Of a stretch of DNA of 64,000 nt, positions 35,481-44,848 are shown in pieces (the first letter of the stretch is position 1; each line of letters begins with the position of its first letter). The stretch is from Terriglobia bacterium (lineage in GTDB: Bacteria > Acidobacteriota > Terriglobia > Acidiferrales > UBA7541): the NCBI GenBank assembly GCA_020073705.1, contig JAIQES010000013.1, forward strand, positions 16,677 to 80,676, in the 5' to 3' direction. The translations under genes were made by a program, and so were the position numbers. Below the pieces are notes generated by a model. That model did not search any database, had not been told where the DNA came from, and was given only the letters and a program-made list of their open reading frames with translations.

Positions 35481-36499
35481 TGAGCACAGGAACTCTACCG
35501 CTGAGCGGAATGCGCAAGGCAGCGATCCTGCTGGTCGTTCTGGGCGATGAAGCCGCCAGTGCGATCTACAAGAATCTTCCCGAAGAAGATCTCCGAATCA
35601 TCACACAGGAGATTACTGAACTCGACTATATCTCGCCCGAAACTGCAGCCACTGTTTTGCAGGAATACCACCGCCTCACGCTCACGCAAGAATATCTGAT
35701 GCAGGGCGGACCCACGTACGCAACGCAGCTGCTCATGAAATCGTTCGGCGAATCCGGTGCAAAAGCGCTCCTCGAACAGTTGACGCAGGCACAGGAGGGA
35801 GCGACGCGCAATCTCACTACGTTGCAGAAGGCCGATCCACAACAACTCGCGAAGTTCATTCAAGGCGAGCACCCGCAGACGATCGCGCTCGTGCTGGCGC
35901 ACATGAGCGGCAAAGCGGCATCGTCTCTGCTAGAGATGCTTCCGGAAAAGGTGCGCAGCCAGGCTGTGGTGCGCATGGCCCAGATGCAGCAGTTTTCTCC
36001 GGACATGGTGCAGAAGATATCACTGATTCTGAGCCGCAAGATGATGTCACTCGGCGAACAGAGCAGGCGCGGCTTTGGCGGCGTCAAAGCGGTCGCGGAT
36101 CTATTAAACGCCGTAGACGCACGTCTCAGCACCGCCATCCTGGAAGCGGTGGAGCAGGACAGTCCTCAATTGGCGGTCTCGATCCGAAATTTCATGTTTA
36201 CGTTTCAGGATTTTCTCGAAGTCCCGGAAACAAGCCTTCGTGAACTTCTGGCCCAACTGGATAAAAAATCCCTGGCAACTGCGCTCAAGGGCGCTTCCGA
36301 GGAACTCAGGGATCATTTTTTCAAGTGCATGTCTTCGCGCGCCGTGGAAATGTTGAAAGAAGATATGGAGGCTTTAGGGCCAATACGGTCTCGCGAGGTC
36401 AGTCAGGCGCAGCAGGATGCTATCGCGCTGGCCCGTAAGTTGGAAACGCAAGGGAAAATGACTCTCAAGAACGAGACGGAGGATGCCTATGTCGTCTAA
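35480..36499 (+). CDS. fliG: flagellar motor switch protein FliG
   Basis: Torque-generating C-ring component. The N-terminal domain binds FliF. The middle domain carries the hallmark EHPQTIALVLAHMSGKAA, and the C-terminal charged helix region is LAQLDKKSLATALKGASEEL with its stator-facing acidic and basic residues. ATG at 35480 overlaps the fliF stop by one base (TGATG); a GTG immediately before is also possible. Confidence 0.97.
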   Translation: MSTGTLPLSGMRKAAILLVVLGDEAASAIYKNLPEEDLRIITQEITELDYISPETAATVLQEYHRLTLTQEYLMQGGPTYATQLLMKSFGESGAKALLEQLTQAQEGATRNLTTLQKADPQQLAKFIQGEHPQTIALVLAHMSGKAASSLLEMLPEKVRSQAVVRMAQMQQFSPDMVQKISLILSRKMMSLGEQSRRGFGGVKAVADLLNAVDARLSTAILEAVEQDSPQLAVSIRNFMFTFQDFLEVPETSLRELLAQLDKKSLATALKGASEELRDHFFKCMSSRAVEMLKEDMEALGPIRSREVSQAQQDAIALARKLETQGKMTLKNETEDAYVV

Positions 36500-37169
36500 A
36501 CATCCATCGGGCTCTGGCGGAGGGCTCGCGGCGGAAGTGTTTACGTATCCTCCCGTACCCGCCGAAAATGCCGGTGATGCAAACGAAGCCGCCCAGGCAA
36601 AACGGCTATGGGCTGCGACCGCCGGGACAAAGGCAGGCCTTGATCCGGCCTCCGTTGAACAGCGAGAGCAGCAATTCCGCCAGCGCGGCTTTGAAGAAGG
36701 AAAGGCGGCGGCGCGCGACGAATTCGAGCAAAATCTGGCCAAACTGCACGAACAAATCGGCAGATCGCTGCGTGACTTCGCCACGGAACGCGATTCATAT
36801 TTTCACCGCGTTGAGGAACAGGTTGTGCGACTCACACTCGCGATTGTGCGCAAGATCCTGCACCGAGAGTCGCAGATCGATCCCTTGCTGCTGACCGGAG
36901 TATTGCGCGTGGCCCTCGAAAAAGTCGGCGCGAGCACGAACACTCGTCTGCGCGCAAACCCGGCCGACATCAAGATCTGGCGTGAATATTTCACGCAGGC
37001 TCGGGAGAGTTTTCCCTCGCCGGAGCTTGTCGGCGACCCGGATCTCGAACCCAGCCGTTGTGTCCTGGAAACAGAGCTCGGCACGACGGAAATCGGCCTC
37101 GAGACACAGCTCAAAGAAATTGAACAAGGATTCCTGGATTTGCTCGCTCAAAGGCCGGGATCGAACTGA
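36483..37169 (+). CDS. fliH: flagellar assembly protein FliH
   Basis: 228-aa stator-like regulator of the FliI ATPase. The N-terminus is disordered. The central part is a charged helix (FRQRGFEEGKAAARDEFEQN, then LAKLHEQIGRSL), and the C-terminal half (VRLTLAIVRKILHRES...DLEPSRCVLETELG) resembles F-type ATPase delta subunits. It overlaps the fliG end by 17 nt; ATG at 36489 is an alternative start. Confidence 0.9.
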   Translation: MPMSSKHPSGSGGGLAAEVFTYPPVPAENAGDANEAAQAKRLWAATAGTKAGLDPASVEQREQQFRQRGFEEGKAAARDEFEQNLAKLHEQIGRSLRDFATERDSYFHRVEEQVVRLTLAIVRKILHRESQIDPLLLTGVLRVALEKVGASTNTRLRANPADIKIWREYFTQARESFPSPELVGDPDLEPSRCVLETELGTTEIGLETQLKEIEQGFLDLLAQRPGSN

Positions 37170-38482
37170 TGACTTCGCAAGATTTGCTGGAGCCATATTT
37201 TAAGCGGCTCGATGAATTTTCCACACTGCGCTGGGTCGGTCGCGTCACCAAAGTGGTGGGCCATCTGATCGAATCCGAAGGTCCTTACGGTTCGGTGGGG
37301 GAAGGCTGCGGCATACTTACCGCAGACGGACAGACCTTTGCGGGAGAAATCGTGGGATTCAGGGATCGCACCGTGCTCTCCATGCCGCTGGAGCGCCCTG
37401 TGGGGATTCGTTACGGCGACCGTATCGTGAGCCGGGGCACGCGGGCGTTCCTTCCCGTTGGGCCCAACCTGCTCGGACGCGTGGTGGATGGGGCTGGGCG
37501 GCCGCTTGACGATAAAGGTGTGTACCGGACCCGGGAGCACTGGCCTCTATTTCGTGATGCGCCGCTACCGCTCGCGCGCACACCGATCCGTGATCCAATC
37601 GGATGCGGGATTCGGGCCATTGACGGATTCATCACCTGCGGCCGGGGACAGCGCGTCGGAATTTTTGGCGGCAGCGGTGTGGGAAAAAGCACGCTCATTG
37701 GCATGATGGCGCGCGGGACTTCGGCGGATTTGACTGTGCTGGCATTGGTCGGCGAGCGCGGTCGCGAAGTGCGAGATTTCCTCGAAGATGCTCTGGGTGA
37801 AGACGGTCTGCGACGATCGGTGCTTGTGGTTTCGACGTCGGATCAATCCCCGCTGCTGCGTATCCGCGCAGCCCTGACGGCAACCGCCGTGGCGGAATAT
37901 TTTTGCAGCCTTGGCAAGCATGTTCTTCTGGTCGTTGATTCGCTGACCCGGTTCGCCATGGCGCAGCGTGAAATCGGTCTTGCAACCGGTGAGCCTCCCA
38001 TGGCGAAAGGATACACGCCCTCGGTGTTTTCACTTCTCGCCCGGCTGATCGAGCGCGCCGGACATTTCGGAACGGGGAGCATTACGGCGTTCTATACCGT
38101 TTTGATGGAAGGGGATGACCAGCAGGATCCTTTAGTCGATGCCGTGCGCGCATTGCTCGATGGTCACGTCGTTCTCGACCGGAAACTAGCTGTCCAGGGA
38201 CATTACCCGCCGATATCGATCCTCGACAGTCTGAGCCGATTAATGCCAGCCGTAATTTCGCCTGAACATCTTGCAAAAGCGCGGCGCCTCCGCCAGTTGT
38301 TTTCCATCTACTCGGCCGCTGAGGATTTGATTCGAATCGGAGCGTACCAGAAAGGCGCCGACCGCGTACTCGACCAGGCGCTGCTTGTTCTCCCGGACGT
38401 CAACGCATTCCTCCAGCAGAATCGCAGCGAGCGTGCGCCGCTTGAAGAAAACATCAGCGCACTCCTCGCACTGCAAGGTTAG
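37169..38482 (+). CDS. fliI: flagellar export ATPase FliI
   Basis: 437 aa. P-loop GGSGVGKS (167-174) and Walker B HVLLVVDSLTRFA; the LARLIERAGHFGTGSITAFYTV stretch is the export-ATPase catalytic region. The sequence is closest to flagellar type III export ATPases, not F1 beta. It shares its first base with the fliH stop, so translation is coupled. FliH and FliJ are on either side. Confidence 0.97.
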   Translation: MTSQDLLEPYFKRLDEFSTLRWVGRVTKVVGHLIESEGPYGSVGEGCGILTADGQTFAGEIVGFRDRTVLSMPLERPVGIRYGDRIVSRGTRAFLPVGPNLLGRVVDGAGRPLDDKGVYRTREHWPLFRDAPLPLARTPIRDPIGCGIRAIDGFITCGRGQRVGIFGGSGVGKSTLIGMMARGTSADLTVLALVGERGREVRDFLEDALGEDGLRRSVLVVSTSDQSPLLRIRAALTATAVAEYFCSLGKHVLLVVDSLTRFAMAQREIGLATGEPPMAKGYTPSVFSLLARLIERAGHFGTGSITAFYTVLMEGDDQQDPLVDAVRALLDGHVVLDRKLAVQGHYPPISILDSLSRLMPAVISPEHLAKARRLRQLFSIYSAAEDLIRIGAYQKGADRVLDQALLVLPDVNAFLQQNRSERAPLEENISALLALQG

Positions 38483-38489
38483 AAGACAT

Positions 38490-38942
38490 ATGGCATTTCA
38501 TTTTTCACTGGACGCGGCGCTGCGGGTGCGGCGCGGCCAGGAACGTGTGGAACGTCTGAAGCTCGAGGCCATCATTTCGGAACAGGCGCAGACACGCGCG
38601 ACATTGCAGGAAGTGACGGAGATTCATTTCGAATCGCGCCGCCGTTTCCAGCAGGAGCTTGGCGGTGCTCTCGCCGGGTCGGAATTACAATTCGAAGCCA
38701 CGCGCGAGGCAAACATGGCATCGGTTCGCGCGGCTCTGCGGGCTCGCCTCTTGCATCTCGAACGGCAACGCGTGACACAGGTTCAGGTCTTCTATAAGGT
38801 CCGGCGGCACCGTGAGGTTCTTGAAAATCTGCGTCTTCGCAAGCTCGATCTCTATCGCCTTGAGCAGTCCCGGCGTGAACAGCAGCAACTCGACGACCTC
38901 TTTCTGATGCGACAAGGAATCACCCGCGACGAATATGAATAG
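38490..38942 (+). CDS. fliJ: flagellar export protein FliJ
   Basis: 150 aa, predicted as a single antiparallel coiled coil. The start MAFHFSLDAALRVRRGQERV is the FliJ signature, followed by long heptads rich in Glu, Arg and Gln up to LFLMRQGITRDEYE. It acts as the gamma-like stalk of FliI and helps couple export to the FlhA gate. ATG at 38490 replaces the longer in-frame ORF, which only shadows the end of fliI. Confidence 0.93.
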   Translation: MAFHFSLDAALRVRRGQERVERLKLEAIISEQAQTRATLQEVTEIHFESRRRFQQELGGALAGSELQFEATREANMASVRAALRARLLHLERQRVTQVQVFYKVRRHREVLENLRLRKLDLYRLEQSRREQQQLDDLFLMRQGITRDEYE

Positions 38943-39140
38943 ATGTTGCCGGGTCGTTAGGCAAAGCTTGCCGTTGCCACCCTCACCGTTTGGCCTTCCG
39001 CCGTTTTCATGAATCCTGGTACTCCTCTATTGCCTTTTCTTTCTTGTACTTCCTGAAGTTCGCTCATTCATTTTCTGCTGCGTTCCTTTGGTGTCTTGCT
39101 TGCTATATCGGATCGGGTGGTTGCCCGAGGCAATATCGCA

Positions 39141-40757
39141 ATGCAGGCCTTGTCCATCTCGAACATGTTGCCGGTGAAAGCACCAGTTCCCGGTGTCGCC
39201 TCGTTAACTTCTCCAGCGACGCAGCAAGCATCGCCTTTTGCCGCTCTATTCCGGACCAAGTTGAAGGGAGCCAACGACACCGGAAAACTGCCCGCGGCGG
39301 GGAGGCCGCAGGATTCCGCGCGTGCGCAAGATGCCCCGACGACCACCTCAAATGTTCCACAATACGCATGCCAAATGCTGGGGTTCGTCGTTTGCTCACC
39401 GATTCCTCCTGCACAGGAAATTGCCATTCCTGCGGCGGGTACTGCGCAAGACAGCGCCGCACCACAGGATTCGGGTGTTGTGCCGGGGAACTCGCCAAGC
39501 CTTTCTTCGGCTTTATCCCCGCGAGGGAACGTGCCAGCGATTGTTATGGTTTCCCAGGCGCCCCCCAATGTAACCACACTCGATCCAGATCCGAATCCGC
39601 AAGCGGCGGATAGGGTTACGAATCAAGATGCGCCTTCGAATTCGCCCTCGACCGAAGTGTCACAACAGCAAGACAGTGCAAACGCACCTCAATCCGACCG
39701 TAAGGCTGCTGCATCGAACAGCGCTAGTTTGTCGAGAATCCAGGCTTTTCAAGCCACCGGCGCCGGACTCGACGTTCTGAATCTTCAAACCAGTGATGTG
39801 ATACAAGTACCGACGAATCCCTCCGCGCAAAGCCCGCAATCTCTGGCAAGCAACAGCGATTCGCAATTCAGTTCGAAATTGCAGACTAGCCTCGCCGCCG
39901 CAACGCCTGGATCGCCAGTCCAGATGGCCGCAAAAACGTTGGCGATCGGCGCCGCATCGGCCTCCGTTCACGGGCCACTTCAGGCGCAAACGACAAATAC
40001 CTCGCAGCCTGTTCCCGATGTCGCCGCAGCTTCCAAGCCGCAATCGAAAGACACATCGAGCGGCTCGCAAGGCAACGACGCGAATACGAAACCGGACCAC
40101 GCCTCGAATTCTTTCGTTAGCCACACGGATGGGCCAGGATTCGGCCGATCCCTTGAGACGGCGGCCACCAATTCGGGGAATGTACATGCGGCAGCTCCGG
40201 ATTTGAACATGGTCGCTGCAACAGCGCGAGTGCCGGGCGAGCCGCGGGCTGTCAGCGTGGATGCAAAACCAAACGCGGCCGGCGACGCCGCATTGTCGCA
40301 AGCTCACCCCATGCCCGCTACGTCGGTGGCGGACCAACCTATAGTCAGCGGAGCGCGCCTCATGGATCACCCGGGGCAGACGGAGATCCGCATCGAAATG
40401 CAGGCTGAGTTGCTTGGAGGCGTCGAGCTGCGCGCGCACTTTAGTGGGGGTCAAATCGGCGCTTCCATAGCCGTGGAGCATCACGACGCCCAAATGTTGC
40501 TGGCAAATGAATTGCCGGCGCTCCATAGCGCCCTGATCGAAAAGAATCTGCGTGTCGACACGTTGAGCGTTTCACAAGGGATGCCCGCTTCGATGGGAGG
40601 AGGCCCGGGTGGCGACGCCAGCCAGCGAGGATTTGGCCAGGCCCCTCCGAAACTGGTCTATGGCGTGCCGGGAGAGACACCCCTGCCGGTCCCGGACGCT
40701 CCGGCAGAGTGGGCCGATGCGGGTAATACCAACGCCCGGCTGAGTGTTCGCGCATGA
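39141..40757 (+). CDS. fliK: flagellar hook-length control protein FliK
   Basis: 538 aa. A long low-complexity Ser/Ala/Pro/Gln-rich N-terminal region acts as the molecular ruler. The C-terminal Flg_hook domain (EIRIEMQAELLGGVELRAHF...LLANELPALHSALIEKNLRV) triggers the export switch through FlhB. ATG at 39141 follows GAGG; TTG at 39096 would add 15 residues. The gene follows fliJ with a 198-nt gap and precedes flgD, the usual order. Confidence 0.87.
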   Translation: MQALSISNMLPVKAPVPGVASLTSPATQQASPFAALFRTKLKGANDTGKLPAAGRPQDSARAQDAPTTTSNVPQYACQMLGFVVCSPIPPAQEIAIPAAGTAQDSAAPQDSGVVPGNSPSLSSALSPRGNVPAIVMVSQAPPNVTTLDPDPNPQAADRVTNQDAPSNSPSTEVSQQQDSANAPQSDRKAAASNSASLSRIQAFQATGAGLDVLNLQTSDVIQVPTNPSAQSPQSLASNSDSQFSSKLQTSLAAATPGSPVQMAAKTLAIGAASASVHGPLQAQTTNTSQPVPDVAAASKPQSKDTSSGSQGNDANTKPDHASNSFVSHTDGPGFGRSLETAATNSGNVHAAAPDLNMVAATARVPGEPRAVSVDAKPNAAGDAALSQAHPMPATSVADQPIVSGARLMDHPGQTEIRIEMQAELLGGVELRAHFSGGQIGASIAVEHHDAQMLLANELPALHSALIEKNLRVDTLSVSQGMPASMGGGPGGDASQRGFGQAPPKLVYGVPGETPLPVPDAPAEWADAGNTNARLSVRA

Positions 40758-40788
40758 AGTCTCAAATTCGCACCGAGGAGGAAAGAAC

Positions 40789-41103
40789 ATGCAAGTGAAC
40801 AGTCTAGATTCGATTCTGACGCCCGCGGCGACGACGTCGACATCATCAACCTCCAGTTCCTCAAGTTCATCGTCGGCGGGCGCGAGCCTCGGTGATCCCA
40901 ATCTGTTCATTACGCTACTGGCCGCACAGCTTCAGGCGCAGGACCCGCTCAATCCCATGAGCCCACAAGATATGGTAAGTCAGTTGACCCAAGTCACCTC
41001 CTTGCAGCAGCTGATCAGCATCAACCAGACTCTCCGTAATCTTTCGAGCGGTACTTTGCCCACGACGACACAATCAACCAATCCAACAGGAAACACACAA
41101 TAG
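40789..41103 (+). CDS. flgD: flagellar hook capping protein FlgD, short form
   Basis: 104 aa, about half the normal FlgD length. The conserved N-terminal capping region is present (FITLLAAQLQAQDPLNPMSP and DMVSQLTQVTSLQQL), preceded by a Ser-rich stretch. The C-terminal Ig-like/Tudor-like domains are missing. ATG at 40789 has the strong ribosome binding site GAGGAGG (40775-40781); the 15-residue upstream extension is discarded. Start of the flgD-flgE pair. Confidence 0.92.
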   Translation: MQVNSLDSILTPAATTSTSSTSSSSSSSSAGASLGDPNLFITLLAAQLQAQDPLNPMSPQDMVSQLTQVTSLQQLISINQTLRNLSSGTLPTTTQSTNPTGNTQ

Positions 41104-41112
41104 GAGCAGACC

Positions 41113-42657
41113 ATGCCATCATTTTCGATACCGCTTTCCGGTTTGAACGCAAACTCGCAGGATCTTTCCGTGATTGCCAATAATCTCGCAAACCTCAACA
41201 CGGTTGGGTACAAGGACGCCGTGGCAAACTTTCAGGATCTCTTCTATCAACAGATCGGGACCAACGGCGCCGGCGATCCTATGCAGGTCGGCGTGGGAAC
41301 CACGGTCGGCGCGATCGCGGGCCAGTTCACTCAAGGCAGTATCGAATCCACCGGTGTTCCCACCGACGTCGCCATCCAAGGCGGCGGTTTCTTCACCCTG
41401 GTAAGGAACGGATTGCAGGAGTATACGCGAGCGGGGAATTTCTCTGTGGCCGCCAACGGTTCCCTGGTGACGGCCGACGGAGGCTTGGTCCAAGGTTTCG
41501 AAGCCGTGAACGGCGTCATTAATCCCAACCAGACACTCGGTGCAATCTCAATCCCGACCGGCTTGACGAGCCCACCGAAATCAACTTCGAACGTCGCGGT
41601 CACGCTCAATCTCGATTCCGGGACGCCACTGGGGCTCATCCCGGCCAGCCAACAGACCGGCACGGGTATCGCCCCGGCCACCACCCTCCAGACGGGTGGC
41701 GTGCTGGCCATCTCGGACGGGACAAACAGCTTCTCTTATACCACCGCCGCGAGCGACACACTGAACGATGTCATTACCGCGATCAACGGCAACGCGAATT
41801 TCACCGCCAGCCTCTCCGGAAACTCGCTTATCATCACAGCAGTCAATGGCCAGGCGATTACATTTACCACCAATTCGCTAACGGATGCCGCCGGCAGCAC
41901 ACAAAGCGAATCCTTTGCCGCGTCCGGTTCGTCCACCACCGGCACGTTCAGCACCTCCGTTGCCGTCAACGACGCCCTTGGCGCTTCCCATGTGTTGACA
42001 TTTGCATTTACGAAGACTGGTGCCAATGCCTGGGACTACTCGATCACGATTCCAGCCGCCGATGTTGGCGCAACTGGCAATCCCGTCGTCCTCAAAACAG
42101 GAACTATGGCCTTTAATGGCTCGGGCCAGTTGATCACTCCGGCGTCAGATGTGGCAGGCATAGCAGTCACTGGATTTGCCAACGGCGCGAACAATCTCAC
42201 ATTCAACTGGCAACTCTACGATCCCAATGGGTCGGGGCTACTCACGCAGGTCGCGGGTTCGTCCGCAACTTCCTCAACGCTGCGGGACGGCTACGCCAGT
42301 GGTACGTTGAACAGATTTAACATCGACAGCACCGGCATCATTGAGGGAATTTTCAGCAATGGCCAGACGGTCCCCATCGGACAGATCGCACTAGCCACGT
42401 TCTCCAATGAAGAGGGGTTGTTGCGCAATGGTTCGAACGACTTCCTCCCTAGCCTCGCGTCTGGCACAGCCAACGTGGGGCAACCAGGCACAGCCGGCAG
42501 AGGAACGCTCACAGGAGGGTCACTGGAACTCTCCAACGCCGACATCGCCACGGAGTTTTCTAAACTGATCCTGGCCGAGCGCGGCTACCAAGCCAACGCT
42601 CGAGCCATCACAACGTTTGACCAGGTTACACAGGACGCCATCAACCTGAAGCAGTGA
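41113..42657 (+). CDS. flgE: flagellar hook protein FlgE
   Basis: 514 aa. N-terminal rod/hook motif (LSVIANNLANLNTVGYKD), D1-D2 domains with repeated Thr/Ser-rich strands, and the C-terminal NADIATEFSKLILAERGYQA followed by NARAITTFDQVTQDAINL. The spacing from flgD is 9 nt with AGGAG. Length lies between the classical enterobacterial hook (about 400) and longer acidobacterial-type hooks. Confidence 0.96.
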   Translation: MPSFSIPLSGLNANSQDLSVIANNLANLNTVGYKDAVANFQDLFYQQIGTNGAGDPMQVGVGTTVGAIAGQFTQGSIESTGVPTDVAIQGGGFFTLVRNGLQEYTRAGNFSVAANGSLVTADGGLVQGFEAVNGVINPNQTLGAISIPTGLTSPPKSTSNVAVTLNLDSGTPLGLIPASQQTGTGIAPATTLQTGGVLAISDGTNSFSYTTAASDTLNDVITAINGNANFTASLSGNSLIITAVNGQAITFTTNSLTDAAGSTQSESFAASGSSTTGTFSTSVAVNDALGASHVLTFAFTKTGANAWDYSITIPAADVGATGNPVVLKTGTMAFNGSGQLITPASDVAGIAVTGFANGANNLTFNWQLYDPNGSGLLTQVAGSSATSSTLRDGYASGTLNRFNIDSTGIIEGIFSNGQTVPIGQIALATFSNEEGLLRNGSNDFLPSLASGTANVGQPGTAGRGTLTGGSLELSNADIATEFSKLILAERGYQANARAITTFDQVTQDAINLKQ

Positions 42658-42680
42658 CGATTTTCCCCGTCGGCCCGTAA

Positions 42681-42717
42681 GGCCCGTCCCCCGCGCCGCG
42701 AACGCGGGGGACGGGCC
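42681..42717 (+). other. very stable 15-bp stem-loop after flgE
   Basis: GGCCCGTCCCCCGCG (42681-42695) pairs perfectly with 42703-42717 around a 7-nt loop. There is no T-run, so it may not terminate efficiently. It probably limits read-through from flgE into fliL or protects the flgE 3' end, which would let hook protein be made in excess. Confidence 0.65.
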
Positions 42718-42915
42718 CCAATACTCCAAGAGTTTTCTAATGAGAGTTCCCCTATCCGAATACGGAGGGCTCGCCCACTAGAAATGTCCCCAATGCAGCC
42801 TTTTTGAGGAGGATGCAACCCCAGGGCCTGCAAGAGCTTATCCAAATCGTCCCGCGACCATTTTCGTAGATCGATGCCCCCGTTCGGCACGTGAATTGCT
42901 GTCCTATTCCATACC

Positions 42916-43431
42916 ATGGCAGATGCTGGAGCGAACTCAATTTTGCCAGCTGGAGCAGGGGTGCCGGATTCAAAGAAGTCCCGTAAAGGGGCATTTGTAG
43001 CGGTTGTGATGCTGTTATTCGGAATTGGATTCGGAGTCTGGTGGACATTCCTGCGATCTAGCCCAGTGAATTCAGCGGACCAACCGCAATCGGTGTCCGT
43101 AGGAACTGTCCTGCCAATGGAAAGTTTCACAGTGAACCTGGCTGACCAGGAAGAGGGTCGGTTCTTGCGCACTACTTTGTCGTTGGGTGTGGATGGTCAA
43201 GTACCCGTGCTGACAAGAGGAGACAACAAAGCGGTCGAAACAGGTCCCATCTCGATGGCTATCATCCGCGACTCCATCCTCGCGGTCTTGACGCAACGTA
43301 AATCCGGCGACCTGCTGACACCCGATGGGAAGGCCAAGCTCAAGACGGACCTGATCAATGCCCTGAATCGCGACGTTCCCGCGCTCCAGGCGCGTGAGGT
43401 CTATTTTACGGAATTCCTGGTTCAAAGGTGA
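42916..43431 (+). CDS. fliL: flagellar basal body-associated protein FliL
   Basis: 171 aa with one membrane helix (GAFVAVVMLLFGIGFGVWWT) and a periplasmic FliL domain containing VLPMESFTVNLADQEEGRFL and the C-terminal REVYFTEFLVQ. FliL rings surround the stators and stabilise torque generation. Starts a second run, fliL to flhA. motA and motB, frequent neighbours, are absent. Confidence 0.94.
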   Translation: MADAGANSILPAGAGVPDSKKSRKGAFVAVVMLLFGIGFGVWWTFLRSSPVNSADQPQSVSVGTVLPMESFTVNLADQEEGRFLRTTLSLGVDGQVPVLTRGDNKAVETGPISMAIIRDSILAVLTQRKSGDLLTPDGKAKLKTDLINALNRDVPALQAREVYFTEFLVQR

Positions 43432-43434
43432 CCG

Positions 43435-43713
43435 ATGGCAGAGGGTTCCGCCGCTCCGGGTCAAGGGACGCCCGATCTTTCTCCCGTGCTGTGGGAGGAG
43501 GCGGGCTGGCTGGAGTGCGAGCTGAGCGTCGAATTGCCCGTGCACGGCTTCACGGTCCGCGAACTGCTGCAGCTTTCGGTCGGTTCGGTCGTCGAGACGC
43601 AGTGGAAGAACGGCAATGACATGCCGCTACGCGCAAATAAGCGGCAAATCGGATGGGTCGAGTTTGAAGCACTTGGCGAATCCCTCGCCGTCCACCTCAC
43701 CGAACTTCTCTGA
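43435..43713 (+). CDS. fliN: flagellar motor switch protein FliN, short
   Basis: 92 aa consisting of a SpoA domain: VELPVHGFTVRELLQLSVGS, then NKRQIGWVEFEALGESLAVHLTEL. A C-ring component with FliM. It lacks the N-terminal extension of typical FliN and is one of two SpoA proteins in the cluster (the other at 50890). Starts 3 nt after fliL. Confidence 0.87.
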   Translation: MAEGSAAPGQGTPDLSPVLWEEAGWLECELSVELPVHGFTVRELLQLSVGSVVETQWKNGNDMPLRANKRQIGWVEFEALGESLAVHLTELL

Positions 43714-43733
43714 ATTCATGCAGGCCAGGGGGA

Positions 43734-44057
43734 ATGAAAAACGTGTTCGCGAGGAGTCCAGACGAAGCGCCGCAGCAGAGCAAGACGGCTGGTTCGAAGA
43801 CGGTTGCGTTCTTGAGCCGCATTTGTTCGATGGCTTCCGTCCATCGGCGCGACCGCCGGCTGCGGCTTTGCGAGACGCTCTCGCTCGGGGAGAAGAGGTT
43901 CATTGCCGTGATCGAATACGACCGAAAAAAATTTCTGCTGGCCGGGACGCCGCAGAATATTTCGCTGCTCCAGCGTCTGGACGACGGTGTTGAAGAAACA
44001 GACCCAGATATCGTGCCCGGAATCGAGTCCTGGATAAGCAAATTCTCTCGATCATGA
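43734..44057 (+). CDS. fliO: FliO-like flagellar biosynthesis protein without a membrane helix
   Basis: 107 aa. The FliO signature is seen as CETLSLGEKRFIAVIEYDRK followed by KFLLAGTPQNISLLQRLD. FliO normally begins with a transmembrane segment before this domain; here the N-terminus is short, charged and has no 18-residue hydrophobic stretch. Overlaps fliP by ATGA. The position (fliN-fliO-fliP) supports the name. Confidence 0.8.
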   Translation: MKNVFARSPDEAPQQSKTAGSKTVAFLSRICSMASVHRRDRRLRLCETLSLGEKRFIAVIEYDRKKFLLAGTPQNISLLQRLDDGVEETDPDIVPGIESWISKFSRS

Positions 44058-44839
44058 GCGATTCGACCACAATCCGCATAGGTATATCCGCGCTCGCCCT
44101 TGTCTTTCTCGCGGCCACGCTCGTTCCCGCGCCTGCTGTGGCTGCCGCCGCGCCGTTGCCCGGGCCTTCACCGCAGATCCGTTCCATCCCGATACCGGGC
44201 CTGAACAACCGCAACGACTCATTGCCGTGGACCGTCCTGATTCTGTTCACCATCCTGACGCTGCTTCCGGCTCTGCTGTTGTCGATGACGCCGTTCGTGC
44301 GCATCCTCATCGTGTTTCACTTCTTGCGGCAGGCTCTGGGCACGCAAACGGCACCCACGAATCAGACCTTGCTGGGTCTCGCTCTCTTCTTGACCTACTT
44401 TGTAATGCAGCCGGTGGGGATGTCGATAAACAAAGTTTCCATTGAACCGTTCGCGCAGGGCTCGATCACGGCGTGGCAGGCGGTTGAGCGCAGTGCAGAC
44501 CCGATGCGGCAATTCATGTTGAAGTACACGCGCGAGAAAGACCTTGCGCTCTTTGTCGAGATGTCACACGAGCCGCGGCCGCGCCGCCCGAACGATCTCT
44601 CCATGCGAGTCGTTGTGCCTGCCTACATTATTTCCGAATTGAAGACGGGATTTCAGATCGGTGCGGTACTCTTTCTGCCGTTTCTTGTGATCGACATGGT
44701 CGTCGCGGCAATCACGACGTCGATCGGAATGTTTCAGCTTCCGCCCGTTGTGATTTCGACGCCGCTCAAGATTCTGCTGTTCGTCGTCGCAGACGGTTGG
44801 AATCTCGTCGTCGGTTCAACGCTGAAGAGTTTTTATTGA
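44054..44839 (+). CDS. fliP: flagellar export gate protein FliP
   Basis: 261 aa. A signal peptide (ALALVFLAATLVPAPAVA) is followed by four membrane helices of the FliP family: LFTILTLLPALLLSMTPFVR, LLGLALFLTYFVMQPVGMSI, AYIISELKTGFQIGAVLFLP and TPLKILLFVVADGWNLVVGS. Forms the core of the export pore with FliQ and FliR. Confidence 0.97.
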   Translation: MSDSTTIRIGISALALVFLAATLVPAPAVAAAAPLPGPSPQIRSIPIPGLNNRNDSLPWTVLILFTILTLLPALLLSMTPFVRILIVFHFLRQALGTQTAPTNQTLLGLALFLTYFVMQPVGMSINKVSIEPFAQGSITAWQAVERSADPMRQFMLKYTREKDLALFVEMSHEPRPRRPNDLSMRVVVPAYIISELKTGFQIGAVLFLPFLVIDMVVAAITTSIGMFQLPPVVISTPLKILLFVVADGWNLVVGSTLKSFY

Positions 44840-44848
44840 GGGGGTTGG

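Noticed and set aside
38943..39140. Search for a sigma54 promoter before fliK
   Set aside because: The best candidate (TGGTAC then TTGC at 39018-39033) has 12 nt between GG and GC instead of 10.
39660..40526. 288-codon minus frame within fliK
   Set aside because: Antisense shadow of the low-complexity fliK region; no recognisable protein features.
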